Assembly: GCA_002307725.1 (NCBI GenBank)
Contig: DBUB01000004.1
Span: forward strand, 186,001-250,000
Direction of reading: 5' to 3'
Length of the DNA stretch: 64,000 bases
DNA from: Alphaproteobacteria bacterium UBA1301
Lineage (GTDB): Bacteria; Pseudomonadota; Alphaproteobacteria; Micropepsales; Micropepsaceae
A program made the position numbers and the translations under genes. The notes beneath the pieces were generated by a model that was not told the DNA's origin, did not search any database, and saw only the letters and a list, made by a program, of their open reading frames with translations. Positions 17,001 through 24,322 of this stretch are shown piece by piece (within the stretch, counting starts at the first letter, position 1; each line of letters opens with the position of its first letter).

Positions 17001-17866
17001 GTGGTGACAGCGGCGGTAAGCGCCACCGGCACATCGTTCGGGCGGTTCCAGCCATAGCGCCAGTTCCACTCGGCCTTACCTTCCGGATTGGCGAGCGAGC
17101 TCGCTTGCGCCGCCACGACCGGCACATCGCCTTTGGCGAGCGTGGCAATCTCGGTCTCACCGAGGGCGTGATCGTAAATGCGTAGTTCGTCGTAATCGCT
17201 GCCGCGCATCCAGTTGTAGCGGCTCATCACCTGATACGGCGAGACCACCCGCGACGCCATGCCGAACTGGTCGAGCCCGGAATCAAGCACCGCGGCTTGG
17301 TTCTTCGCCGCCGCCAGCTTGCCGTTGATGTAGAGCTTCACACCCCAATTCTCGTCCCAGGAGAATGCGATATGCGTCCAGGCATCGGGCGGCGGCAGGG
17401 CCTCAAGTTTGAACGACAGCCGCAGGCGCGCCAGATTGTTGTCGGTGACGAAAGCGTCGTAGCCGTGGCCATTATAATCGATCCGCAGGAACACCATGTC
17501 CCAACTGGTGTGATCGGCATAGCCGACGCGGAACAACACGAACGGGGCGCGGCCAACCGGCATGCGCGCGCGCCAGAAGAATGAGACGGTGCCACGCTGG
17601 GCAAACACATTGCCGGGCGCCTTCCAGGACAGGACATTGTCGTCGTCGGTCGACAGCGCCCCGCCGATGCGGCCGCTGGGAACGATTTTCGCGTGATCGG
17701 CGAAATTCGGCACCGGATCGCCCTGGGCGACATCGGCGGTCAGGGTTTTGTCCGCCGGCAGATAGAACAGCAGCCCCGACGACGGCGCCGGCGCCGTTGG
17801 CGCAGCAGCGGTCAGCAGGAACGCCAAAGCGATGAGGGACAGTCCGCGGAGAACATTTTTTGCCAT
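14003..17866 (-). CDS. Large secreted LamG-like protein, probably carbohydrate-active
   Basis: This 1287-residue protein begins with a signal peptide (MAKNVLRGLSLIALAFLLTA, then an Ala/Pro-rich cleavage region). Residues about 30-245 form a LamG/concanavalin-like jelly roll (GTVSFFWRARMP, WTHIAFSWDENWGVKLYING, DYDELRIYDHALGE). The middle (about 650-1080) is helical and rich in aromatic residues, with motifs such as HSYEDGINANSEAMYLAYGD and NWYSGTDSYREGPWEWG. It looks like an alpha/alpha-toroid of the polysaccharide lyase or glycosidase type. The C-terminal 200 residues look like beta-sandwich modules (PASVRVVDAHGKVVAEA). It is monocistronic. I recognise no exact family, and no catalytic residues can be named. 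Confidence 0.75.
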   Translation of the reverse strand: MAKNVLRGLSLIALAFLLTAAAPTAPAPSSGLLFYLPADKTLTADVAQGDPVPNFADHAKIVPSGRIGGALSTDDDNVLSWKAPGNVFAQRGTVSFFWRARMPVGRAPFVLFRVGYADHTSWDMVFLRIDYNGHGYDAFVTDNNLARLRLSFKLEALPPPDAWTHIAFSWDENWGVKLYINGKLAAAKNQAAVLDSGLDQFGMASRVVSPYQVMSRYNWMRGSDYDELRIYDHALGETEIATLAKGDVPVVAAQASSLANPEGKAEWNWRYGWNRPNDVPVALTAAVTTIRKVESTDAKDIKEWMYKATDGISETTWPGVYNRSRLPGRDDYFPLPDWNTYVEGGKTLTLTLPNETWNHIELQGAAYGNLTYATKNGIAPAEIATRAKDQERTFYQFPQERTGGVLHFNNIAQETPIQEIAAYDIHPGVVPKGTVTQTYVIRSNAAADSPDLDELNAFIKGRYTPESQATVVALPDAAPSRPRVAGAGPKLPLIHVLIPYEYGASPPALPLYRSWGYGWANMHDGLDGIAITLPALNVKPTMNGLFPINIQVKDPIWPMRNMLDITVAVKPGEAKTLWLDLRDRILPNKSFYIALAGSGDGFTADALNGTKIQLVFKDRAESLKEHIADRLAQVKDNWGFLVEEHPASMREKLYERVVADATDLLRVDPENKIAREYWNDIAYNSQGTLPYTLPKPPKGVPDWAFLQLQDLKGVRHFVNWWIDNRQSDFGDFGGGLSDDTDLLGQWPGLALMGVDSEKVRQSFSRMNEAIYKNGMLTNGLATLMLDELHSYEDGINANSEAMYLAYGDPKVVERLMTTVAAYDRIISVNPAGHMHFNTNWYSGTDSYREGPWEWGKYYSYLVLHPGLLMADFNNDPTGKKFIIGLSDGILAHGKQDAQGNWSFPDEINWRTDASRGKLPAGTTPMQLMWAAWRWTGDEKYLRPILASVHQAATSDSVSVGGARIVAENDNIKPITNLNEDLVGVLGKQDSWGAAAVRRASSGKGGNLERYYAWEMTGDKKYLEALYGDELARQNETMYSRTEGHWWIDRVEIDNQYLQRTRTGGVALVRGNIYPGATVSWAFPDPEGAVSVALLMPNATRSHFKVIAYNITAKPVKAKLTGWNVDSGQWDVKSGPGDAKDNLPATAKARSIAFEKTASVDVEFAPHKTTVYEFTLKTPSGDAPNTRADLGIGSDDVVRQGDSVSVTVHSLGAQDAKPASVRVVDAHGKVVAEAATPALLAPKDLKPHTATVTLTLPANFHSAGAVVQIVSSQKEITLLNNTVRLPAR

Positions 17867-18150
17867 GGCTTTCGGGCTCCGGCCCTGGTGGGTGCCAAAA
17901 CGGATTCAACGGTAGCATTCCCCAGCAACGCTGGAGCCCAGCCATCCGCCGCGCCACAAAATGACACCGGTTTCCTTCCGGAGTGAATTGGTAGCTTTAT
18001 AAACCCGTCCGCACAATCCCCGGCGTGCCGCTGGGCTGCTGGTTCACCAAAATTTGCGCGCAGCAGTGGTCGGGAACGGCGATTTTCATCGTGCCCTTGG
18101 TGACCTTTGTCGCGCTGCAGATTGCCGACATGCGGCCTGCGCCGTAAGGC

Positions 18151-18390
18151 TCAGTCCTTCTTCTCGATTGTATCCGCGACCGTGCGGTTCGGCGGATTGG
18201 AGACGCCCGGATGCGCCGGGACATGATTGGCCGCCAGCGTCGTGGCGCTGCGTTCGGCCTCCAGTTCAGCGATCGCCTTGAGCCAGAATGCTTCCGCCTG
18301 CCCTTCCGGCCGGCCCTCGCGCTCCCAGATGTGATAAGCCCGAACGCGAACGTCGTGGTCCGAGAGATAGGCAGGGTTCTGTTTTGACAT
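18151..18390 (-). CDS. DUF2934 domain protein
   Basis: This is a small protein of 79 residues starting MSKQNPAYLSDHDVRVRAY. Its core RAYHIWEREGRPEGQAEAFW is the signature of DUF2934, a short domain common in Alphaproteobacteria with no known function. AGGAAGAAG precedes the ATG at 18390. It stands alone between the secreted LamG-like protein and the XRE-PBP regulator. Confidence 0.75.
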   Translation of the reverse strand: MSKQNPAYLSDHDVRVRAYHIWEREGRPEGQAEAFWLKAIAELEAERSATTLAANHVPAHPGVSNPPNRTVADTIEKKD

Positions 18391-18520
18391 GACTTCTTCC
18401 TTCGACCTGCGCCGCCCCACCCCAGCAGCAACAATTTTGAACACACCCTAGCAGGCTCAGTGTGACGGATTCATGAGAACCCCTCAACAGTCACGATAAC
18501 AAACCACGTATGTCGTAACC

Positions 18521-19639
18521 TCAAGCGAACTGGGTGCCGGCGGGGCTGGTGTCGTAACCGCCCATGGCTTCCAGCTCCTGGCGGAACGCGGTGCGGCCGA
18601 GGGTGTCGAACAACGCCTGCATTTCGGGCAGATCGAGGTGCTTCTTGCGCAAGACGAGGTCGTAACGTTCACGCACCAGGGTGACGAAATCGAGGCCAAA
18701 CACCCGCGCCGCCGCCTTGGTAGCGATGCAGCCATCGGCGTTGCCGTTCATTACTTCGAGCGCCGCCGGCAGATGGCCGCGCGCCAGCCGCTCGTAGCCG
18801 CGCACCGCTTTCGCTGAAATGCCAAGCTTGGCGAGTTCGGCGTCGAGCAAAAAGCGCACCGCCGCACCCGGCTCGCGGTTGACGATGGTAACGCCCTTCT
18901 TGGCGAAATCGGCAATAGCGTGAATGGCCTTGGGGTTGCCGCGCGCCACCACGATGCCTTCTTCCCAATTCGAGAATCCGATCACCGCCACGGCGCGACG
19001 GTCGAACAAGCGATGGACCGAACTGAGATTGGATTCGCCGGTATCGGCATCGACCAGATGCGAGCCCGCGATGTGCACCAGCCCTTGCTTCAACAAATCC
19101 AGCGCCGTGGTCGAATTGCGATTGATAACGACGAGTTCGACGCCCGCCCGCCGCAAATGCCGCGCCAGCACCGAAATGCCGGGATCGCATCCGGCCACTA
19201 AAAGCCGTTTGCCGAGGTCGAGCCTGGCGTGAAACGGTTGCACCCGAACCGTCGCGGCTTTGGCGCGTGGCTGGTTCAGCAGCACGGCATCGGCAGGCGG
19301 CAGGCTCCAATCGAGGGTGTCGGCCGCCACCGCGATCAATTGTCCGCCTACGCTGCAAAGCTGCACCGGCTGACCTTCATAGGCTGCTTGCGCCCCGGCG
19401 ATCAAAACCGCTTCCAAAGGTTCGGGACGCGGCGGCGCCTCGTCTTCGAGGAGAAACAGTTCCTCCACCTTGCAGCCGAGCGCGCGCGCCAAGCGGAGCG
19501 CCACGATAGTGTTGGGCACGTAATTGCCCGCCTCCATCGCATAAATGGTCTGGCGCGAAATACCGACATCGGCCGCCAGCTCGGCCGCCCCCAGCCCGCG
19601 CTTCTGCCGCATTTCCAGCAAACGATTGTCCGACGCCAT
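18521..19639 (-). CDS. XRE-family regulator with C-terminal periplasmic-binding-protein-like domain
   Basis: This protein of about 372 residues has an N-terminal Cro/CI helix-turn-helix (RQKRGLGAAELAADVGISRQ) and a C-terminal PBP-like domain (PF12727 type; for example LVAGCDPGISVLARHLRRAG). The second domain is the kind found in regulators that sense molybdate or related small ligands. I use the ATG at 19639, which has GGAAG upstream; the frame runs another 33 codons upstream without protein-like character. It is transcribed divergently from the kdp genes with about 150 bases between, so it might influence them, although KdpDE is already encoded. The ligand is unknown. Confidence 0.8.
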   Translation of the reverse strand: MASDNRLLEMRQKRGLGAAELAADVGISRQTIYAMEAGNYVPNTIVALRLARALGCKVEELFLLEDEAPPRPEPLEAVLIAGAQAAYEGQPVQLCSVGGQLIAVAADTLDWSLPPADAVLLNQPRAKAATVRVQPFHARLDLGKRLLVAGCDPGISVLARHLRRAGVELVVINRNSTTALDLLKQGLVHIAGSHLVDADTGESNLSSVHRLFDRRAVAVIGFSNWEEGIVVARGNPKAIHAIADFAKKGVTIVNREPGAAVRFLLDAELAKLGISAKAVRGYERLARGHLPAALEVMNGNADGCIATKAAARVFGLDFVTLVRERYDLVLRKKHLDLPEMQALFDTLGRTAFRQELEAMGGYDTSPAGTQFA

Positions 19640-19793
19640 TGCATTCTTCCCGCTACGATATGTTTGTCTTAGCACGCCCGGCACAGGCCGAAAACCAGCC
19701 ACCCTATATGATCTTCCTATAACCCGGGCCGCCTGCACAGGCTCGATTCTATACGGCTAGATGCTCATCCTCCCGCTGTTTTTGGAGGACACC

Positions 19794-19877
19794 ATGTTCG
19801 ACTTTTTGCTGCTCGCGGCGGGAACCGGCTTCTTTGCCGTGTGCCTCGCCTATGTCTTCGCCTGCAACCGGCTGTGA
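19794..19877 (+). CDS. Tiny membrane peptide ahead of kdpF
   Basis: This 27-residue open frame (MFDFLLLAAGTGFFAVCLAY, then a short charged end CNRL) forms a single hydrophobic helix. GGAGG lies just upstream of its ATG, and it ends 7 bases before kdpF. Similar very short frames precede kdpF in other proteobacteria, where they are usually left unannotated. It is too short for standard gene callers. Its good ribosome-binding site and position suggest a real component or accessory of the Kdp complex; this is inference. Confidence 0.6.
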   Translation: MFDFLLLAAGTGFFAVCLAYVFACNRL

Positions 19878-19884
19878 GGCGATC

Positions 19885-19974
19885 ATGAGTTTCGACTATG
19901 TGCTGGCCATCGCCGTTACGGCCGTCATCGCGATCTATCTCATCATCGCGCTCCTCCGCCCCGAAAAATTCTAG
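19885..19974 (+). CDS. kdpF: Potassium-transporting ATPase subunit KdpF
   Basis: This 29-residue single-span peptide reads MSFDYVLAIAVTAVIAIYLI and ends with LLRPEKF, the hallmark C-terminus of KdpF. KdpF stabilises the KdpFABC complex in the inner membrane. It lies 9 bases before kdpA and is clearly part of the operon. Confidence 0.9.
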   Translation: MSFDYVLAIAVTAVIAIYLIIALLRPEKF

Positions 19975-19983
19975 AGACCCCCA

Positions 19984-21711
19984 ATGACAGCCAATGCCAT
20001 CGTCCAAATCGCGTTATTCGCGGTTTTGGTGACGCTCACCGTCAAGCCGCTCGGCGCCTATATGGCCGCGGTATTCCAGGGCGAGCGCACGTTGTTTTCG
20101 CCCGTGCTTGGCCCGGTCGAGCGCCTATTCTACCGCGCCGCCGGCATCCACCCCGAAACCGAGCAGCACTGGGTCGGCTATGCCCTGGCCATGCTGGCCT
20201 TCACCGTAGCGGGATTTTTGTTCCTCTATGTGCTGCTGCGCTGCCAAGCGTATCTGCCGCTCAATCCGCAGGGCCTCGCCAACGTGCCGCCAGATCTCGC
20301 CTTCAACACGGCGGTCAGTTTCGTCACCAACACCAACTGGCAGAGCTACGCGGGCGAGACGACGCTCTCCTATTTCAGCCAGATGGTCGGGCTGACGATG
20401 CACAATTTCGTCTCGGCCGCGACCGGCATTGCGCTGGCCATTGCGCTTATCCGCGGCTTTGCCCGCCGTTCGGCAAGCACCGTCGGCAATTTCTGGGTCG
20501 ATCTCACCCGCGCCACGCTCTATGTGCTGCTGCCGCTCGCCATCGTCATGGCGGTGGTGCTGATCGGGCAAGGCGTGCCGCAAAACCTCGGCAGCTATAC
20601 GCTCGCCACCACACTCGAAGGCGTCAAACAGACCATCGCGCAAGGCCCGGTCGCCTCACAAGAAGCGATCAAGATGCTGGGCACCAACGGCGGCGGCTTC
20701 TTCAACGCCAATTCGGCGCATCCGTTCGAGAACCCAAATGCGCTGACCAATCTGATCGAGTTGTGGTCGATTTTCGCCATCAGCGCAGCACTGACCTACA
20801 CCTTCGGCAAGATGGTCGGGAACACCCGCCAGGGCTGGGCGATTTTCGCGGTGATGGGCTTGCTCTATCTCGGCGGCCAGTTCGTTTGCACCTGGGCCGA
20901 AAGCCAGCCGAGCGCCAAACTCGCCGCGCTTCATGTCGACCAGAAGCCGAACGCGCTGCAGGCGGGTGGCAATATGGAAGGCAAAGAGGTGCGCTTCGGC
21001 ATTGCGGGCTCGACGATTTGGGCCACCGCCACCACCGATGCTTCCAACGGCTCGGTCAATGCCATGCACGACAGCTTCACCCCGCTCGGCGGCTTGGTGC
21101 CAATGTTCAACATGGAACTCGGCGAGATCATCTTCGGCGGCGTCGGCTCCGGGCTTTACGGCATGCTGCTGTTCGCGATCATCGCCATGTTCGTCGCCGG
21201 ATTGATGGTCGGGCGAACCCCGGAATATCTCGGCAAAAAGCTCGAATCCAAAGAAGTGAAGATGGCGATCCTGGCCATCCTGGTGACGCCGCTGGCATGC
21301 CTAGTTCCGGCCGCTATCGCCGCGGTGCTACCGCAAGGATTGGCGGGTCTGAACAACGCCGGACCGCACGGCTTTTCCGAAATTCTCTATGCCTTCAGTT
21401 CCGCTGCGGGCAACAACGGCAGCGCTTTTGCCGGACTTTCCGCCAACACCCCGTTCTACAATCTGCTGCTGGCGGCGGCGATGCTGCTCGGGCGCTTCTT
21501 CTGGATCGTGCCGATGCTGGCGGTGGCCGGATCGCTCGCCGCCAAAAAGATCGTACCCGCCTCGGAAGGCACCTTCCCCACCACCGGTCCGTTGTTCGTC
21601 GGTCTGCTTGCGGGCGTCGTGATCATCGTTGGTGGCCTCACCTTCTTCCCGGCTTTGGCGCTTGGCCCGCTCGCGGAGCATTTCGCGATGCACGCCGGCA
21701 CAATTTACTGA
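19984..21711 (+). CDS. kdpA: Potassium-transporting ATPase subunit KdpA
   Basis: This 575-residue polytopic membrane protein is the K+-selective, channel-like subunit of the high-affinity KdpFABC pump. It shows the four pore-loop repeats of the superfamily of K+ transporters: TNTNWQSYAGE, MLGTNGGGFFNANSAHPFEN, PLGGLVPMFNMELGE and SSAAGNNGSAFAGL. Length and motifs are standard. It lies 9 bases before kdpB. Expression is expected under K+ limitation, through KdpDE encoded at the end of the same cluster. Confidence 0.97.
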   Translation: MTANAIVQIALFAVLVTLTVKPLGAYMAAVFQGERTLFSPVLGPVERLFYRAAGIHPETEQHWVGYALAMLAFTVAGFLFLYVLLRCQAYLPLNPQGLANVPPDLAFNTAVSFVTNTNWQSYAGETTLSYFSQMVGLTMHNFVSAATGIALAIALIRGFARRSASTVGNFWVDLTRATLYVLLPLAIVMAVVLIGQGVPQNLGSYTLATTLEGVKQTIAQGPVASQEAIKMLGTNGGGFFNANSAHPFENPNALTNLIELWSIFAISAALTYTFGKMVGNTRQGWAIFAVMGLLYLGGQFVCTWAESQPSAKLAALHVDQKPNALQAGGNMEGKEVRFGIAGSTIWATATTDASNGSVNAMHDSFTPLGGLVPMFNMELGEIIFGGVGSGLYGMLLFAIIAMFVAGLMVGRTPEYLGKKLESKEVKMAILAILVTPLACLVPAAIAAVLPQGLAGLNNAGPHGFSEILYAFSSAAGNNGSAFAGLSANTPFYNLLLAAAMLLGRFFWIVPMLAVAGSLAAKKIVPASEGTFPTTGPLFVGLLAGVVIIVGGLTFFPALALGPLAEHFAMHAGTIY

Positions 21712-21720
21712 GAAAGACCC

Positions 21721-23742
21721 ATGACCAAGACCCCTGTTTCCAACGGCCATGTTACCCGCGACGCCATTATTGGTGCGGTGAAAAAGCTCGATCCGCGCGC
21801 GATGATGAAGAACCCGGTGATGTTCGTCGTCGAGATTGTCGCAACGCTGACCACCATCCTGTTCCTGCGCGACACGCTGCTCGGTCGCGGCGGCTTTGCC
21901 TTTGCGCTGCAGATCAACATCTGGCTGTGGTTCACGGTGTTGTTCGCGAACTTCGCCGAAGCCCTCGCCGAAGGCCGCGGCAAGGCGCGTGCCGCCAGTT
22001 TGCGGGCGACCAAGGTCGACATGATGGCCAAGCTTTTGGTCGAGCCGAAGTCGAAAATCTGGGAGAAGGTTCCGGCTTTCACCTTGGAGCGCGGCAATCT
22101 GGTGCTGGTGGAGACCGGCGAACTCATCCCCTCCGACGGCGATGTCGTGGAAGGCGTCGCCTCGGTCGATGAAAGCGCCATCACCGGCGAAAGCGCGCCC
22201 GTCATCCGCGAATCCGGCGGCGACCGTTCCGCCGTGACCGGCGGCACGCGCGTGCTCTCGGATTTCATCGTGGTGAAGATCACTGCGACCCAAGGCTCGA
22301 CCTTCCTCGACCGCATGATCGCGCTGGTGGAAGGCGCCGAACGCCAGAAAACCCCCAACGAAATCGCTCTCAACATTTTGCTCGCGGGCATGACGCTGAT
22401 CTTCGTTTTCGCCGTCGTCACCATTCCGGCCTTTGCCGCTTATGCCGGAGGACATATTTCCGTGCTGGTGCTGGTGGCGTTGTTCGTCACCTTGATCCCC
22501 ACCACCATCGGCGCGCTGCTCTCGGCTATCGGCATTGCCGGCATGGACCGCTTGGTGCGCTTCAATGTGCTTGCGATGTCGGGCCGCGCCGTGGAAGCGG
22601 CGGGCGACGTCGATACGCTTCTCCTCGACAAGACCGGCACCATTACTCTCGGCAATCGCCAGGCGACGCAATTTCTGCCGCTGCCAGGCGTTGACGAGCG
22701 CGAGCTTGCCGATGCGGCGCAATTGGCGTCGCTGTCCGACGAAACCCCGGAAGGCCGCTCCATCGTCGTGCTCGCCAAGGAAAAGTACAATATTCGCGGC
22801 CGCGAAGTGGTCGGCGCCGCGTTTGTGCCGTTCTCCGCGCAGACCCGGCTTTCCGGCATCGACCAGGATGGCGTCGCGATCCGCAAAGGCGCTGTGGACG
22901 CGGTGTTGGCGTGGGCCAACGCGCCGGGCGGCGACGCGCTGCGCGCCATTGCCGATACCATCGCCAAGCAAGGCGGCACCCCGTTGGCTGTGGCACGAAA
23001 CAACACCCTGCTCGGCGTCATCGCGCTCAAGGACATCGTCAAAGGCGGCATTCGCGAGCGCTTCGCGGCGTTGCGCCAGATGGGCATCCGTACCGTGATG
23101 ATCACCGGCGACAATCCGCTCACCGCCGCCGCCATCGCCGCCGAATCCGGCGTCGACGATTTCCTGGCGCAAGCGACGCCCGAAGCCAAACTGAAACTGA
23201 TCCGTGACGAACAGGCCAAGGGCAAACTGGTCGCCATGTGCGGCGACGGCACCAACGACGCCCCGGCGCTGGCGCAAGCCGATGTCGGCGTGGCGATGAA
23301 CACCGGCACTATGGCAGCGCGCGAAGCCGGCAACATGGTCGATCTCGACAGCGATCCGACCAAGCTGATCGAGATCGTCGAAATCGGCAAGCAGCTGTTG
23401 ATGACCCGCGGGGCGCTGACCACCTTCTCGATCGCTAACGACGTTGCCAAATATTTCGCCATCATCCCGGCGATGTTCCTGGCATTCTATCCCCAGCTTC
23501 AGGCGCTGAATGTGATGGGATTGCATTCGCCGCAAAGCGCCATTCTGTCGGCGATCATCTTCAACGCGCTCATCATCATCGCGCTGATACCGTTGGCGCT
23601 GAAAGGCGTCACCTATCGCCCCATCGGCGCCGCCGCCCTGCTCGGCCGCAATCTGGCGATTTACGGATTGGGCGGCGTTCTCGTGCCGTTCATCGGCATC
23701 AAACTGATCGATGTGGCGATTACCGCCATAGGACTGGTGTAA
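21721..23742 (+). CDS. kdpB: Potassium-transporting P-type ATPase subunit KdpB
   Basis: This 673-residue P-type ATPase couples ATP hydrolysis to K+ uptake through KdpA. The phosphorylated aspartate is Asp303 in LLDKTGTITLGN. The actuator motif TGES occurs in DESAITGESAPV, and the hinge motif is GDGTNDAPALAQADVG. Membrane helices flank the cytosolic domains in the usual KdpB order. Length is normal, with no missing key residue. Its stop is separated from the kdpC start by a single base, suggesting translational coupling. Confidence 0.97.
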   Translation: MTKTPVSNGHVTRDAIIGAVKKLDPRAMMKNPVMFVVEIVATLTTILFLRDTLLGRGGFAFALQINIWLWFTVLFANFAEALAEGRGKARAASLRATKVDMMAKLLVEPKSKIWEKVPAFTLERGNLVLVETGELIPSDGDVVEGVASVDESAITGESAPVIRESGGDRSAVTGGTRVLSDFIVVKITATQGSTFLDRMIALVEGAERQKTPNEIALNILLAGMTLIFVFAVVTIPAFAAYAGGHISVLVLVALFVTLIPTTIGALLSAIGIAGMDRLVRFNVLAMSGRAVEAAGDVDTLLLDKTGTITLGNRQATQFLPLPGVDERELADAAQLASLSDETPEGRSIVVLAKEKYNIRGREVVGAAFVPFSAQTRLSGIDQDGVAIRKGAVDAVLAWANAPGGDALRAIADTIAKQGGTPLAVARNNTLLGVIALKDIVKGGIRERFAALRQMGIRTVMITGDNPLTAAAIAAESGVDDFLAQATPEAKLKLIRDEQAKGKLVAMCGDGTNDAPALAQADVGVAMNTGTMAAREAGNMVDLDSDPTKLIEIVEIGKQLLMTRGALTTFSIANDVAKYFAIIPAMFLAFYPQLQALNVMGLHSPQSAILSAIIFNALIIIALIPLALKGVTYRPIGAAALLGRNLAIYGLGGVLVPFIGIKLIDVAITAIGLV

Positions 23743-23743
23743 C

Positions 23744-24313
23744 ATGAAAGAATTCGTTCGCCCCGCCGTCGTGCTGCTGGCCTTGCTGACCTTGCTCACC
23801 GGCCTCATCTACCCCCTCGCCATCACCGGCATCGGCACCGCGGCGTTTCCGCGGCAAGCCGCCGGCAGTCTGATCGAGAAAAACGGCCACGTGATCGGCT
23901 CGGCGCTGATTGGCCAGCAATTCACCTCACCCCGCTATTTCCACGGCCGCCCTTCGGCCAATGGCTATGACGGCGCCAATTCCAGCGGCAGCAATCTCGG
24001 CCCCACCGCCAAGAAACTGATCGACCGCGTCACCGCCGACACTGCTAAACTCCGGGCTGAAAATCCGGGCGTGACCGTGCCGGTTGACCTCGTCACCACC
24101 TCCGCCAGCGGCCTTGACCCCGACATCACCCCCGCCGCGGCACTGTTTCAGGTCCCGCGTATTGCCAAGGCCCGCGGCGCCGATCCCGCCGCCGTACGCG
24201 CCCTGGTCGCTCGCCAGACCGAAGCCCGCCCGGTGGAGGTAATTGGCGAGGCACGGGTCAATGTGTTGAAACTCAATCTGGCGCTGGATGCGATGACGCC
24301 GGGAAGGCGCTAA
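23744..24313 (+). CDS. kdpC: Potassium-transporting ATPase subunit KdpC
   Basis: This 189-residue subunit has one N-terminal membrane helix (about 7-30, VVLLALLTLLTGLIYPLAIT) and a periplasmic domain. It contains the family segments GSALIGQQFTSPRYFHGRPS and DPDITPAAALFQVPRIAKAR. KdpC is needed for assembly and for high K+ and ATP affinity of the complex. It follows kdpB directly and precedes kdpD by 9 bases. Confidence 0.95.
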   Translation: MKEFVRPAVVLLALLTLLTGLIYPLAITGIGTAAFPRQAAGSLIEKNGHVIGSALIGQQFTSPRYFHGRPSANGYDGANSSGSNLGPTAKKLIDRVTADTAKLRAENPGVTVPVDLVTTSASGLDPDITPAAALFQVPRIAKARGADPAAVRALVARQTEARPVEVIGEARVNVLKLNLALDAMTPGRR

Positions 24314-24322
24314 TATGGAGTC

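Noticed and set aside
17997..18131. Short minus-strand frame of 44 codons (MSAICSATKVTKGTMKIAVP...)
   Set aside because: It has no convincing ribosome-binding site, family or operon context. It could be a small gene but is not supported.
21328..23808. Minus-strand open frame of 826 codons
   Set aside because: It is a shadow of kdpA, kdpB and kdpC, with low-complexity Arg/Gly/His-rich translation.
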